10,812 bases of DNA, taken from Io17-Chloro-G2 sp034428715. GTDB taxonomy: Bacteria; Chloroflexota; Dehalococcoidia; Lucifugimonadales; UBA3495. Positions 1 to 6,359 of this stretch are shown here, one piece after another (within the stretch, counting starts at the first letter, position 1; each line of letters starts with the position of its first letter). The position numbers and the translations under genes were made by a program. The stretch spans positions 1 to 10,812 of the forward strand of contig DAOUHE010000155.1 of the NCBI GenBank assembly GCA_034428715.1, read 5' to 3'. The notes beneath the pieces are model-generated. The model was not told the origin of the DNA. It worked only from the letters and a program-made list of their open reading frames with translations, and did no database searches.

Positions 1-162
1 TATGAAAACGGGGAATTTGAGCGAATCAGGCCGCATTTGATGCCCTTGGAATGCGGGATTATATTTGACGGTATCCCAGAAGGAGCTATATCCAGGAAAG
101 TTGGTTTGATCTGGGGAATCCCGGCTTACGGCTGCCGCGGCGGCTGGTTATCGGACTACTGA
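1..162 (+). CDS. C-terminal end of an unrecognised protein (cut by left edge)
   Basis: Frame 1 is open from the first base to a TGA at 160-162, giving 53 residues that begin YENGEFERIRPH and end GCRGGWLSDY. I do not recognise a family. The peptide has a mixed, protein-like composition (two Cys, two Trp, several Gly and Pro), but no motif that assigns a function. It ends 40 bp before the preferred start of the CcdA-like gene on the same strand, so it could be the preceding gene of one transcript. The alternative is chance open sequence, since 53 open codons at a window edge is weak evidence. Sequence to the left would settle it. Confidence 0.35.
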   Translation, partial: YENGEFERIRPHLMPLECGIIFDGIPEGAISRKVGLIWGIPAYGCRGGWLSDY

Positions 163-202
163 CCAGTCGATCCGAACGGTGACCCGCCAGGAGATATCAA
201 AA

Positions 203-1108
203 ATGGTGATGGCTTTAAGCAAAGGCATCGCAACGGCCCTGAGAGACCCACAAAGTTGGAAAAAACTAGGACTGCCTGCGTTATTAGCAATGTTAGCCTT
301 GGCGGTCCCAGTTGCAGGGGCATTGGCTCTACGAAATGGGGAGGGGATCGATGGAGTGAATTTCTTCGTCGAGTCCCTGTCGGGGAATTCCAGCACGTGG
401 CTGGGTGGCCTAGGCCTAGCCTTCGCTTTCGCCGCCGGGATGGTGTCAGCTGTCAATCCCTGCGGCGCCGCCATGTTGCCAGCCTATCTTGGCCTCTATT
501 TGGGTGGCGGTCAAAATGAGGCTGCGTCCACCAGTATAGCCCACAACTTGGGTAAAGCGGTGTTGGTGGGCTCGGCGGTGACAGGAGGATTTGTTGTCCT
601 GTTCGGAGTGGCAGGCGGGGTGATTAGCCTGGGCGCCAATTTTGTTGTGAATTTGTTCTCATGGTTGGGACTTGCGGTCGGTATCGTGTTGGCCTTGGGG
701 GGAGCCTGGATGGTTGGAGGGGGCAAACTCTACACGGGAATAGCGGCCCGAGCGGCATCCAAGATGGGGGACCCGGGCAAAACCAATGTCAAGGGTTATT
801 TCATCTTCGGGTTGAGCTACGGAACAGCATCCTTGAGTTGCACACTGCCCATATTTCTGGGCGTGGTAGGGGCAACGTCCCTGACAGCATCAAGCCTACC
901 ACTGGCCCTGAGCCAATATTTGCTGTACGCCTTGGGAATGGGTTTTGTGATATTGGTCCTGACCCTAGGAATGGCCATATTCAAGCAGGCGATGGTTAAA
1001 TGGGTAAGGAAGGCGATGCCCTACGTGCAACCAGTAGGAGCATGGTTCATGATCATCGCAGGCGCGTACCTGGTCTTCTATTGGTTGACGATTGGCGGAC
1101 TTTTCTAA
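203..1108 (+). CDS. CcdA/DsbD-like transmembrane thiol-disulfide electron carrier
   Basis: Polytopic membrane protein of 301 residues that resembles the CcdA / DsbD-beta family. That family moves reducing equivalents across the cytoplasmic membrane from thioredoxin to extracytoplasmic thiol proteins such as cytochrome c maturation factors. Two family-defining cysteines sit in membrane segments: NPCG followed by MLPAYLGLYL (Cys87) and SLSCTLPIFL (Cys213). They form the expected pair, with the usual Pro nearby. Hydrophobic segments lie at about 22-42, 68-100, 118-142, 147-173, 200-224, 233-262 and 279-298; the first is extra to the usual six-helix core. I chose ATG 203 because AGGAG at 189-193 is 9 bp upstream. 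An in-frame GTG at 179 would add 8 residues, but its upstream region has no ribosome site. The DUF3179 lipoprotein gene follows 102 bp downstream on the same strand. The specific partner cannot be read from this gene alone. Confidence 0.85.
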   Translation: MVMALSKGIATALRDPQSWKKLGLPALLAMLALAVPVAGALALRNGEGIDGVNFFVESLSGNSSTWLGGLGLAFAFAAGMVSAVNPCGAAMLPAYLGLYLGGGQNEAASTSIAHNLGKAVLVGSAVTGGFVVLFGVAGGVISLGANFVVNLFSWLGLAVGIVLALGGAWMVGGGKLYTGIAARAASKMGDPGKTNVKGYFIFGLSYGTASLSCTLPIFLGVVGATSLTASSLPLALSQYLLYALGMGFVILVLTLGMAIFKQAMVKWVRKAMPYVQPVGAWFMIIAGAYLVFYWLTIGGLF

Positions 1109-1140
1109 TTCGAGTCATATGCTGATTTTCGAACATTGGG

Positions 1141-1169
1141 TTAACGGTGGGCCGAATCGCCCCTAATAA
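1141..1169 (+). promoter_or_regulatory. Weak candidate promoter for the DUF3179 lipoprotein
   Basis: TTAACG at 1141-1146 and TAATAA at 1164-1169 are separated by exactly 17 bp, 42 bp before the GTG start. The -35 matches the sigma-70 consensus at 4 of 6 bases and the -10 at only 3 of 6, so this is a weak candidate. If real, the lipoprotein could be transcribed separately from the CcdA-like gene. Confidence 0.25.
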
Positions 1170-1210
1170 GAAGGCACGACAAGAATGAATTTCTCCAAGG
1201 AGTTTATATA

Positions 1211-2581
1211 GTGAGAATCAAGGGACCCAGGGGTGTATTCCTAACGGCAGGGATTCTACTGTTTGCGGTGGCGTGTGGTGGGACCGCTGCGACACCGCCG
1301 GTAGCATCGCCGGTGGCCGCGACACAAGCGGCTGAACCAACCGCGACAGCCGATTCACCGGCGCCCAGCGCCACCGCGTCGAGCGCCACTGAATCCGTGG
1401 TGCCGGCAACGGCCGCTACAGGCATAGACATCGAAACTCAAATTCCCGCAGGGGCGGCCAAAACGGCGGCATCGCTAACTGACGCAGGTCCCCTAGTGGA
1501 GCCCGACCCCAACTATAAAGACGAATTGGACGACAGCAGCATTTCCACCAGGGGATGGAAGACGGATTTCAGCCGGCATACTGTGCCCTTCTTTGAGATA
1601 TTGTCAGGAGGGCCTCCCCGGGACGGTATCCCTCCCATAGATAACCCGGTGTTCATAGAGATCCCTGAAGCTAACGCCTGGATAGACGACAAGGAGCCGG
1701 TGATCTCTCTGGAGATAAATGGGGTGACCAGGGCTTACCCACTGCAGATCTTGACCTGGCACGAGATAGTAAACGACGAGTTTGGAGGAGTTCCCGTGGC
1801 GGTGACCTTTTGCCCGCTGTGCAACTCGGCCATCGCATTCGACCGCCGGTTGGACGGGGTGGTTTACGATTTCGGAACCTCGGGCAGCCTGCGTTTCAGC
1901 GACCTGATCATGTGGGACCGGCAGACCGAATCATGGTGGCAACAATTGAGCGGCGAGGCCATCATCGGCGAACTGGCCGGCCGGAGACTCACCATGCTTC
2001 CGGCATCCATAATCTCCTGGTCCGACTTCAAAGCCGCCAATCCTGACAGCCAAGTGCTTTCTAAAGATACTGGCCACCGGAGGGACTACGGGCGCAATCC
2101 GTATGCGGGATACGATCAAGCAGACCGGCCACCGTTCCTTTACGACGGCATCCCCGACGGGCGCTTGCTGCCTAAAGAAAGGGTGTTGGCACTGAGCATA
2201 AACGGCGCCGATATAGCGTTCCCGTTTTTGGTTCTGGAGAATGAAGGAGCCGTCAACCAGAGCCTCGGCGGCCAGGACGTCGCGGTGTTCTTTAAAAAGG
2301 GAACCCTTTCCGCCTTGGATTCGGGCACCATTTCTCTATCCAGGGACGTGGGATCTACCGGTGTTTTCGACGCCAATCTGGACGGGCGGAAGCTCACCTT
2401 CCGTTCCGAGGCCGACAAAATCTTGGACCAAGAAACCGGTAGCGAATGGAACATCCTGGGGCAGGCGGTGGATGGCCCGTTAGCGGGTTCCGCGTTGGAT
2501 CCAATAATCCACGGCAACCACTTTTGGTTTGCCTGGGCCGCATTCAAACTGGAAACTACGATTTACCAAGGGACCGGATAA
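1211..2581 (+). CDS. DUF3179-domain lipoprotein with CPLC motif and internal duplication
   Basis: Predicted exported lipoprotein of 456 residues. The GTG start has AAGGAG at 1197-1202, 8 bp upstream. A signal peptide (hydrophobic 9-21) ends in FAVAC, a plausible lipobox with Cys22 as the lipidated residue. An Ala/Thr/Pro-rich linker covers about 23-90. The rest matches my memory of DUF3179 proteins: TWHEIVND at 182-189, VTFCPLCNSAIAFDR at 198-212 with Cys201 and Cys204, WDRQTESWWQ at 235-244, and HGNHFWFAW near the C-terminus. The DUF3179 function is not established. The module appears to be a tandem duplication, about 164-278 and 327-446, and only the first half keeps CPLC. Its neighbour upstream is a CcdA-like thiol carrier, which suggests the cysteine pair is kept reduced or binds a metal outside the membrane; this is inference. 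A strong terminator follows. Confidence 0.88.
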   Translation: MRIKGPRGVFLTAGILLFAVACGGTAATPPVASPVAATQAAEPTATADSPAPSATASSATESVVPATAATGIDIETQIPAGAAKTAASLTDAGPLVEPDPNYKDELDDSSISTRGWKTDFSRHTVPFFEILSGGPPRDGIPPIDNPVFIEIPEANAWIDDKEPVISLEINGVTRAYPLQILTWHEIVNDEFGGVPVAVTFCPLCNSAIAFDRRLDGVVYDFGTSGSLRFSDLIMWDRQTESWWQQLSGEAIIGELAGRRLTMLPASIISWSDFKAANPDSQVLSKDTGHRRDYGRNPYAGYDQADRPPFLYDGIPDGRLLPKERVLALSINGADIAFPFLVLENEGAVNQSLGGQDVAVFFKKGTLSALDSGTISLSRDVGSTGVFDANLDGRKLTFRSEADKILDQETGSEWNILGQAVDGPLAGSALDPIIHGNHFWFAWAAFKLETTIYQGTG

Positions 2582-2637
2582 AGAAACCCGAATTTCCGGC
2601 TGGCGCCGCTTGGACCCGCCAGATGGTTTGACTCATC

Positions 2638-2668
2638 AAGGCTCCCTCGAGATGCGAGGGAGCCTTTT
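2638..2668 (+). terminator. Intrinsic terminator after the DUF3179 gene
   Basis: A perfect 10-bp GC-rich stem, GGCTCCCTCG (2640-2649) with CGAGGGAGCC (2655-2664), closes a 5-base loop and is followed by TTTT at 2665-2668. Two more A-T pairs extend the base of the stem. It lies 57 bp after the lipoprotein stop and between convergent genes. The T run is on the plus-strand side only, so it mainly serves the upstream gene, although the stem could also slow transcription from the RidA side. Confidence 0.85.
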
Positions 2669-2723
2669 CGCTTGGACGGACTGCCCGGCGCATTTTTAAA
2701 ACAGCCACGGAAACCAAACTCGA

Positions 2724-3122
2724 CTAACCCTCTTCAATCACTGCTATAGCCTCCACTTCGACCAACAAACCCGGATCGGCCAAACCGGCGACCACAATGG
2801 TGGTGCTGGTGGGGCGTCCTTCCGGAGGCAGAAGCTCCAGACGGGCGGGACGGATCTTGGCCAGGTTTTCGGCTCCCACCACGTATGTCGTGGTCTTCAC
2901 TATGTCGGTCAACGAACCTCCGGCGGCCTTGACAGCGGCTTCCAAGTTGGCCCATACCTGCCGTATCTGCGCGTCCGGATCCCCGGCGTGAACCGTCTGC
3001 CCAGTCAAATCCCTTGAGACTTGGCCGGCGATGTACACGGTGTTTCCCACCTTGACCACGTGGTTGTAGATGTTGCTGGGTGATGGCGCCAACTCGGCGG
3101 GGTTGATGAACTCCTTGGCCAT
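2724..3122 (-). CDS. RidA/YjgF/UK114-family protein (enamine/imine deaminase)
   Basis: Soluble protein of 132 residues, the normal length for RidA-family trimers that hydrolyse reactive enamine/imine intermediates from PLP enzymes to keto acids and ammonia. The family signature is at the C-terminus: IRPARLELLPPEGRPTST then DPGLLVEVEAIAV, with Arg103 and Glu122/Glu124 in the expected substrate-binding positions. The GGQVSRD-like strand appears as IAGQVSRDLTG near 31-41. I chose ATG 3122 because GGAGG (3129-3133 on this strand) lies 6 bp upstream; an 18-residue upstream extension lacks family similarity. A TAAAAT on this strand at 3215-3220 could be a -10 element, but I see no good -35. The gene is convergent with the DUF3179 gene and the terminator lies between them. 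The clade may not be true RidA, as paralogues with other duties are common. Confidence 0.92.
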   Translation of the reverse strand: MAKEFINPAELAPSPSNIYNHVVKVGNTVYIAGQVSRDLTGQTVHAGDPDAQIRQVWANLEAAVKAAGGSLTDIVKTTTYVVGAENLAKIRPARLELLPPEGRPTSTTIVVAGLADPGLLVEVEAIAVIEEG

Positions 3123-3690
3123 TTTGAACCTCCAAACCGGTTGACCTGGTCTGCCCCCGGAGCGCATCCTCTGCATGGGTACGCGCCCTATCGTCTGCCG
3201 CCGGGAGTGGTGTGATTTTACAACGGCGAAGCCCCGGGCGGGCGATGATATTTTCGGGGGAATTTCTTAGGATGGATAGGGCCTATATACATCCCTGTAT
3301 ACCCCATTGATGTTAATGAGGACACTTCTTACCATCGATATATGAAAAATCACAGTTAGCGCTGGCAGCGTGCGGAAGGACCGCGGCGCCTGAAGGGAAA
3401 CCTGTGGTTTCGGGTCTGGGAAGGTCCCAAACGGCCACCTCTGAGCCGTAGGTAAAAGGTTCAAATCCTAATATAATTCCTGACGCCGGTGAGATTCCGG
3501 CGTCATTCCAGGCCACGGTGACGTCAGAGGCAGCCCCCCCTGCACGTTTAAGCGGCGTTGAAACCCCAACGCCCACCGTGGCTATAAATCTCCAGGCTTT
3601 GAGTTCCCAAGCTTCGTGTTCCCTGTAATTGCCGGCGACGAGAGGTAGCAAGCGATCATTACTCGGGAACCGCCTGGCCTGCCATTTGGA
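3123..3690. other. Gene-poor stretch of about 570 bp
   Basis: I see no gene I can support here. The minus strand holds an open run at 3313-3651 (112 codons), but its product has no recognisable motif, no ribosome site and no ATG start, and it runs through a palindrome. Structures present: an inverted repeat TATACA/TGTATA at 3286-3301 with a 4-base loop; a small hairpin AAACC-TGT-GGTTT at 3398-3410; and a perfect 8-bp stem GACGCCGG/CCGGCGTC at 3482-3504 with a 7-base loop and no T run. A GGTTCAAATCC near 3459 looks like a tRNA T-loop but has no matching stem or other arms. The stretch may hold debris of a lost gene or an unrecognised RNA. Confidence 0.5.
3482..3504. repeat. Perfect 8-bp GC-rich hairpin in gene-poor DNA
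   Basis: GACGCCGG (3482-3489) pairs with CCGGCGTC (3497-3504) around a 7-base loop. No T run follows on either strand, so it is not a standard terminator. Its form resembles small dispersed palindromes found in intergenic DNA of many bacteria, but only one copy is in this window. Confidence 0.45.
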
Positions 3691-4306
3691 TCAGTCTAGG
3701 CCGACCTTCTTGTTGAAGTCGTAGGTTGGGTCGATATTGGAGTCGAATCGCCAGATGGCCCGGTCCTTGGGGAACTCGCCCGCGTAGACGCGCTCCATGA
3801 AATCTAAGATGCGTTCCCACACAAGTTCGGATTCCCTGGGGCGGTAGCGTCCTGGCATGGTAGAGTTCATCCAGCCGTGGGGCATGTCCCGGAAAAGCTG
3901 GAACTCGTAGTTCTTTCTATTAGCTTCCAAAACCCCGCGTAAACGCGCCACGTTGTCTACGGATACCACGAAGTCGTACTCGCCCCAGATTCCCAGCACC
4001 GGGGCGCTGATCCTGGCCAGGATGTCCTCGTAAGGCCCGCTCCTGGTCTCGTTTAGCTCCCCGGTTCAACGCTTCTTTGTCGCCGTCCCAACGGGAAAAA
4101 AGATCCGGGGCCAGCCCCACGTGGCCCGATGCGGCAAACTTGGCTGTCAGGTCCAACGTGTGCTGGACCAACCCGTATCTTTCGTGTCCCAAGATGACCG
4201 CCCCTATTGGCGCGTCTCCGGTTTCGGGGATGGCAAGAAAGGCGTCGACCCGGTCGCCAAACGTTACCGTCGAGGTTACAGCGCCGGGGTAGTCAGTGTG
4301 CTGAAT
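3691..4306 (-). pseudogene. Dienelactone hydrolase-family pseudogene (internal deletion plus frameshift)
   Basis: Two pieces of one alpha/beta hydrolase lie in different frames. The N-terminal piece (about 4306 down to 4070) encodes YPGAVTSTVTFGDRVDAFLA, then VILGHERYGLVQHTLDLTAK and GHVGLAPDLFSRWDGDKEAL, as in dienelactone hydrolases. The C-terminal piece (about 4045 down to 3691) encodes ISAPVLGIWGEYDFVVSVDN and DMPHGWMNSTMPGRYRP, with the catalytic Asp (GEYD) and His (PHGW). The nucleophile-elbow Cys motif (GxCxGG type) that should lie between them is absent: only a dozen or so codons join the blocks where roughly 80-90 are normal. The frame also changes near 4035-4075. No ATG, GTG or TTG precedes the first conserved strand in its frame; an ATT at 4306 has AGGTGA just upstream but would be a very rare start. 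Loss of nucleophile, frame and start together argues for a dead gene rather than a single sequencing error. Confidence 0.8.
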
Positions 4307-4465
4307 GGGCTCACCTATTGCGGAGAAATGGAAAACGAGGCCAGATTATAACGTGAGTGGCGCCCCGCGGCACGGCAGGCTCACTATTTTGGCAAGGATC
4401 GCAGGGTCATTTTGCGCTGGAGCGGAAATCTGTCCACGAAATTTGCCTGAACCAACGTCCGCTGG

Positions 4466-5185
4466 CTATCCGGCGTCTTTCTGGGCCCGCCAGGCCGCCA
4501 TATATTCCAAAACTTCGCCGAGGGGCAGCACGTCGGCATATTTCTGGTTCATGTCGAACAGATTGATGGCATGGGTGGCCTGGTGGCGGTCGAACACGCA
4601 CTCCTCAACCACCATCATGCGGTAACGATAGGTGCAGCCGTCCACAACGCTGGCCCGGACACAACCGCTGGTGCTCTCGCCGCAGATGATGACCGTATCG
4701 ATGCCCAGTTGGGTCAGGTGGCCCGCCAGAGGCGTCCCCCAAAAGGCGCTGGGCGAAGACTTGAGGAGCACCGGCTCTCCCGGCAATGGCGCCACCTCGT
4801 CGATGATGTCCGCCTTGCGGTTGCGCCGGTCTTGCGCTTCGGGGCTGTTGTCCGCGGGTCTTGCCGGAGGCCTTACCGCACTCCACCCCTTCAAGCCTTC
4901 CTGCTCCAGGCTGGTCATGTGAATGATAGGGATCCTGGCGTCCCTGGCCCCTTGAAGCAATGTCTGGATGTGGGGCACGGCGTCCCAAGCGTCCAGCCCA
5001 CAAGAACTAGGCCAGTCTTTGCTAGCGTCCAGCAGGTGTTGCGGATGGTCGCCGAACACCCAGCGGTAGAGGTCGATGAGGAGCAGCGCCGGATTCTCGC
5101 CAAACCCTATGCGGTTGTGGCCCGTCATCGCCAGATGGGCTTTATCCTGTTCAGTCAGATAGGGGTCCCAAACGCGCTCGGCCAT
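4466..5185 (-). CDS. Isochorismatase-family cysteine hydrolase (N-carbamoylsarcosine amidase-like)
   Basis: Cytosolic protein of 239 residues with the full catalytic triad of the isochorismatase-like superfamily: Asp38 in ALLLIDLY, Lys142 in VLLKSSPSAFWGT, and nucleophile Cys175 in ICGESTSGCVRASVVDG. The spacing and the GESTSGCVRAS block suggest the N-carbamoylsarcosine amidase / maleamate amidase-like branch, which cleaves C-N bonds, rather than true isochorismatase; the substrate is not determined. The N-terminus to about residue 30 is longer than in minimal members and contains WDPYLTEQDKAHL, which I have seen in related amidases. ATG 5185 is preceded by GGAGGT (5191-5196 on this strand) with a 5-bp gap. 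A good sigma-70-type promoter lies about 90 bp upstream. The gene is divergent from exonuclease III; the broken hydrolase lies about 160 bp downstream on the same strand. Confidence 0.9.
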   Translation of the reverse strand: MAERVWDPYLTEQDKAHLAMTGHNRIGFGENPALLLIDLYRWVFGDHPQHLLDASKDWPSSCGLDAWDAVPHIQTLLQGARDARIPIIHMTSLEQEGLKGWSAVRPPARPADNSPEAQDRRNRKADIIDEVAPLPGEPVLLKSSPSAFWGTPLAGHLTQLGIDTVIICGESTSGCVRASVVDGCTYRYRMMVVEECVFDRHQATHAINLFDMNQKYADVLPLGEVLEYMAAWRAQKDAG

Positions 5186-5270
5186 GGGTAACCTCCGTTG
5201 TAGAAATGAGTCCGCCGCGAGGTGATCAAGGGTTGGGCACTCAGCTCACGGACCGCCAACAACTGGCGTG

Positions 5271-5299
5271 AATCTAACACCGCCCTCGGCCCTCGTCAA
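5271..5299 (-). promoter_or_regulatory. Predicted sigma-70-type promoter for the amidase gene
   Basis: On the minus strand TTGACG (5299-5294) and TAGATT (5276-5271) are separated by exactly 17 bp, matching consensus at 5 of 6 and 4 of 6 bases. Transcription would begin near 5264, giving a leader of about 80 bases before the amidase ATG at 5185. Orientation and position fit the gene. Confidence 0.5.
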
Positions 5300-5327
5300 C
5301 GGCCACCCACCGTATGCCACCTCCCGG

Positions 5328-5356
5328 TTGCCAGCAGGTCCTGCCTATGGCAAAAT
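5328..5356 (+). promoter_or_regulatory. Predicted promoter for exonuclease III with palindromic spacer
   Basis: TTGCCA (5328-5333) and CAAAAT (5351-5356) are 17 bp apart and match sigma-70 boxes at 5 of 6 and 4 of 6 bases, about 50 bp before the ATG at 5406. The spacer holds the near-perfect palindrome GCAGG-T-CCTGC (5334-5344), and the -35 TTGCCA is itself mirrored by TGGCAA at 5348-5353. The nested dyad fits an operator that a dimeric repressor could use to cover the promoter. The promoter call is moderate; the regulatory role is inference. Confidence 0.45.
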
Positions 5357-5405
5357 CCAACTTTAGCCGTACTCCAATAGCCTGGGCAGAAAAGAGGGGT
5401 AGACC

Positions 5406-6179
5406 ATGAGCGGGATCAAGGCTCTTTCTTGGAACGTCAACGGACTGCGGGCCGTCCACCGCAAAGGATTCCTAGACTGGTTCGCCGAGGAAAATCCGGA
5501 CATTCTGTGCCTCCAGGAGACCAAGCTCAATGAGGAGCAGATACCTCCGGAGGTGCTGGAGGTGGCCGGATATCAGAAGTTCTTCTCATCCGCGGAGAGA
5601 AAAGGGTACAGCGGAGTCGCCCTATTCACCAAGCCGGAGCCCCAGTCGGTATCCTACGGCTTCGGCATTCCCGAGTTCGACAACGAAGGCCGAATATTGA
5701 TCGCCGATTACGGTAAGTTCGTTCTGTTCAACATCTACTTCCCCAACGGCCGGTCCCGGGCAGACCGGCTGAAGTACAAGATGGAATTTTACGACGCGTT
5801 CCTCGATTTCGCCGAACGCACCCGCCAGCAGGGAAAGAATATCGTGGTATGCGGTGACTATAATACCGCCCACAAGGAGATCGATCTGGCCAGGCCCGAG
5901 GCCAACCAAAAAGTCTCTGGGTTTCTACCGGAGGAGCGGGCCTGGATGGACCAACTGGTGGCCAAGGGATACGTGGACACACTGAGGATATTTAACGATC
6001 GGCCGGAGCAGTACAGCTACTGGGACCAGATGACCAAGGCAAGGGATAGGAACGTAGGTTGGCGTATCGACTATTTCTTCGTCGACGAGGGGTTTGTTCC
6101 GAGCATCAGCAATGCCTTCATCCTGCCCGATGTCATGGGTTCCGACCACTGCCCCGTGGGAATCGAAATCGCCAGCTAG
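5406..6179 (+). CDS. xth: Exodeoxyribonuclease III (AP endonuclease, Xth family)
   Basis: Base-excision repair enzyme of 257 residues, the usual size for bacterial exonuclease III, which cuts the backbone 5' to abasic sites and trims 3' ends using Mg2+. The metal-dependent EEP-fold active site is complete: Asn12 in WNVNGLRA, Glu38 in LCLQETK, Tyr111 in NIYFPNG, Asp151 and Asn153 in VCGDYNTAHKEIDL, Asp222 in WRIDYFFV, and Asp247-His248 in GSDHCPVG. SYWDQMTKARDRNVGWRIDY matches the family's substrate-binding region. ATG 5406 follows GAGGGG (5394-5399) at 6 bp. It stands alone on the plus strand, divergent from the amidase and convergent with the aldolase, with its own candidate promoter. No sign of transfer or damage. 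Confidence 0.96.
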   Translation: MSGIKALSWNVNGLRAVHRKGFLDWFAEENPDILCLQETKLNEEQIPPEVLEVAGYQKFFSSAERKGYSGVALFTKPEPQSVSYGFGIPEFDNEGRILIADYGKFVLFNIYFPNGRSRADRLKYKMEFYDAFLDFAERTRQQGKNIVVCGDYNTAHKEIDLARPEANQKVSGFLPEERAWMDQLVAKGYVDTLRIFNDRPEQYSYWDQMTKARDRNVGWRIDYFFVDEGFVPSISNAFILPDVMGSDHCPVGIEIAS

Positions 6180-6221
6180 TGTTACATCCAGATGGTTTTG
6201 ATGTATTGGCTTTGGGGTACG

Positions 6222-6302
6222 ACCCCCATCCCAACCTTCCCCCTTCGTAAGGGGAAGGAGCCGGTTCTCTTCCCCTTACGAAGGGGGAGACTTAGAGGGG
6301 GT
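6222..6302. repeat. Palindromic intergenic repeat (nested inverted repeat)
   Basis: A perfect 20-bp inverted repeat pairs 6238-6257 with 6269-6288 around an 11-base spacer. Each arm is itself a hairpin (CTTCCCC...GGGGAAG around TTCGTA). Outside these, ACCCCC at 6222-6227 is mirrored by GGGGGT at 6297-6302, which sets the likely borders of an 81-bp unit. It lies 42 bp past the exonuclease III stop and about 57 bp before the aldolase stop, so between two convergent genes. This layout resembles dispersed 'CCCTTCCCCCTT'-type palindromic units that I recall from Chloroflexota intergenic regions; it may also act as a two-way transcription stop, but there is no T run. Confidence 0.75.
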
Positions 6303-6359
6303 AATTCCTTATCGGCCAGTATCATGTTGACGGAGTACGAGGTAACACACTGGATGCCG

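Noticed and set aside
3450..3480. tRNA-like T-loop GGTTCAAATCC
   Set aside because: Only two or three of the five T-stem pairs form, and no anticodon, D or acceptor arm can be folded around it.
3313..3651. 112-codon minus-strand open frame as a gene
   Set aside because: No ribosome site, no ATG, no family motif, and it runs through a palindrome; treated as unsupported.
4571..5191. 206-codon plus-strand open frame
   Set aside because: Antisense shadow of the amidase, which has a full catalytic triad and a strong ribosome site.
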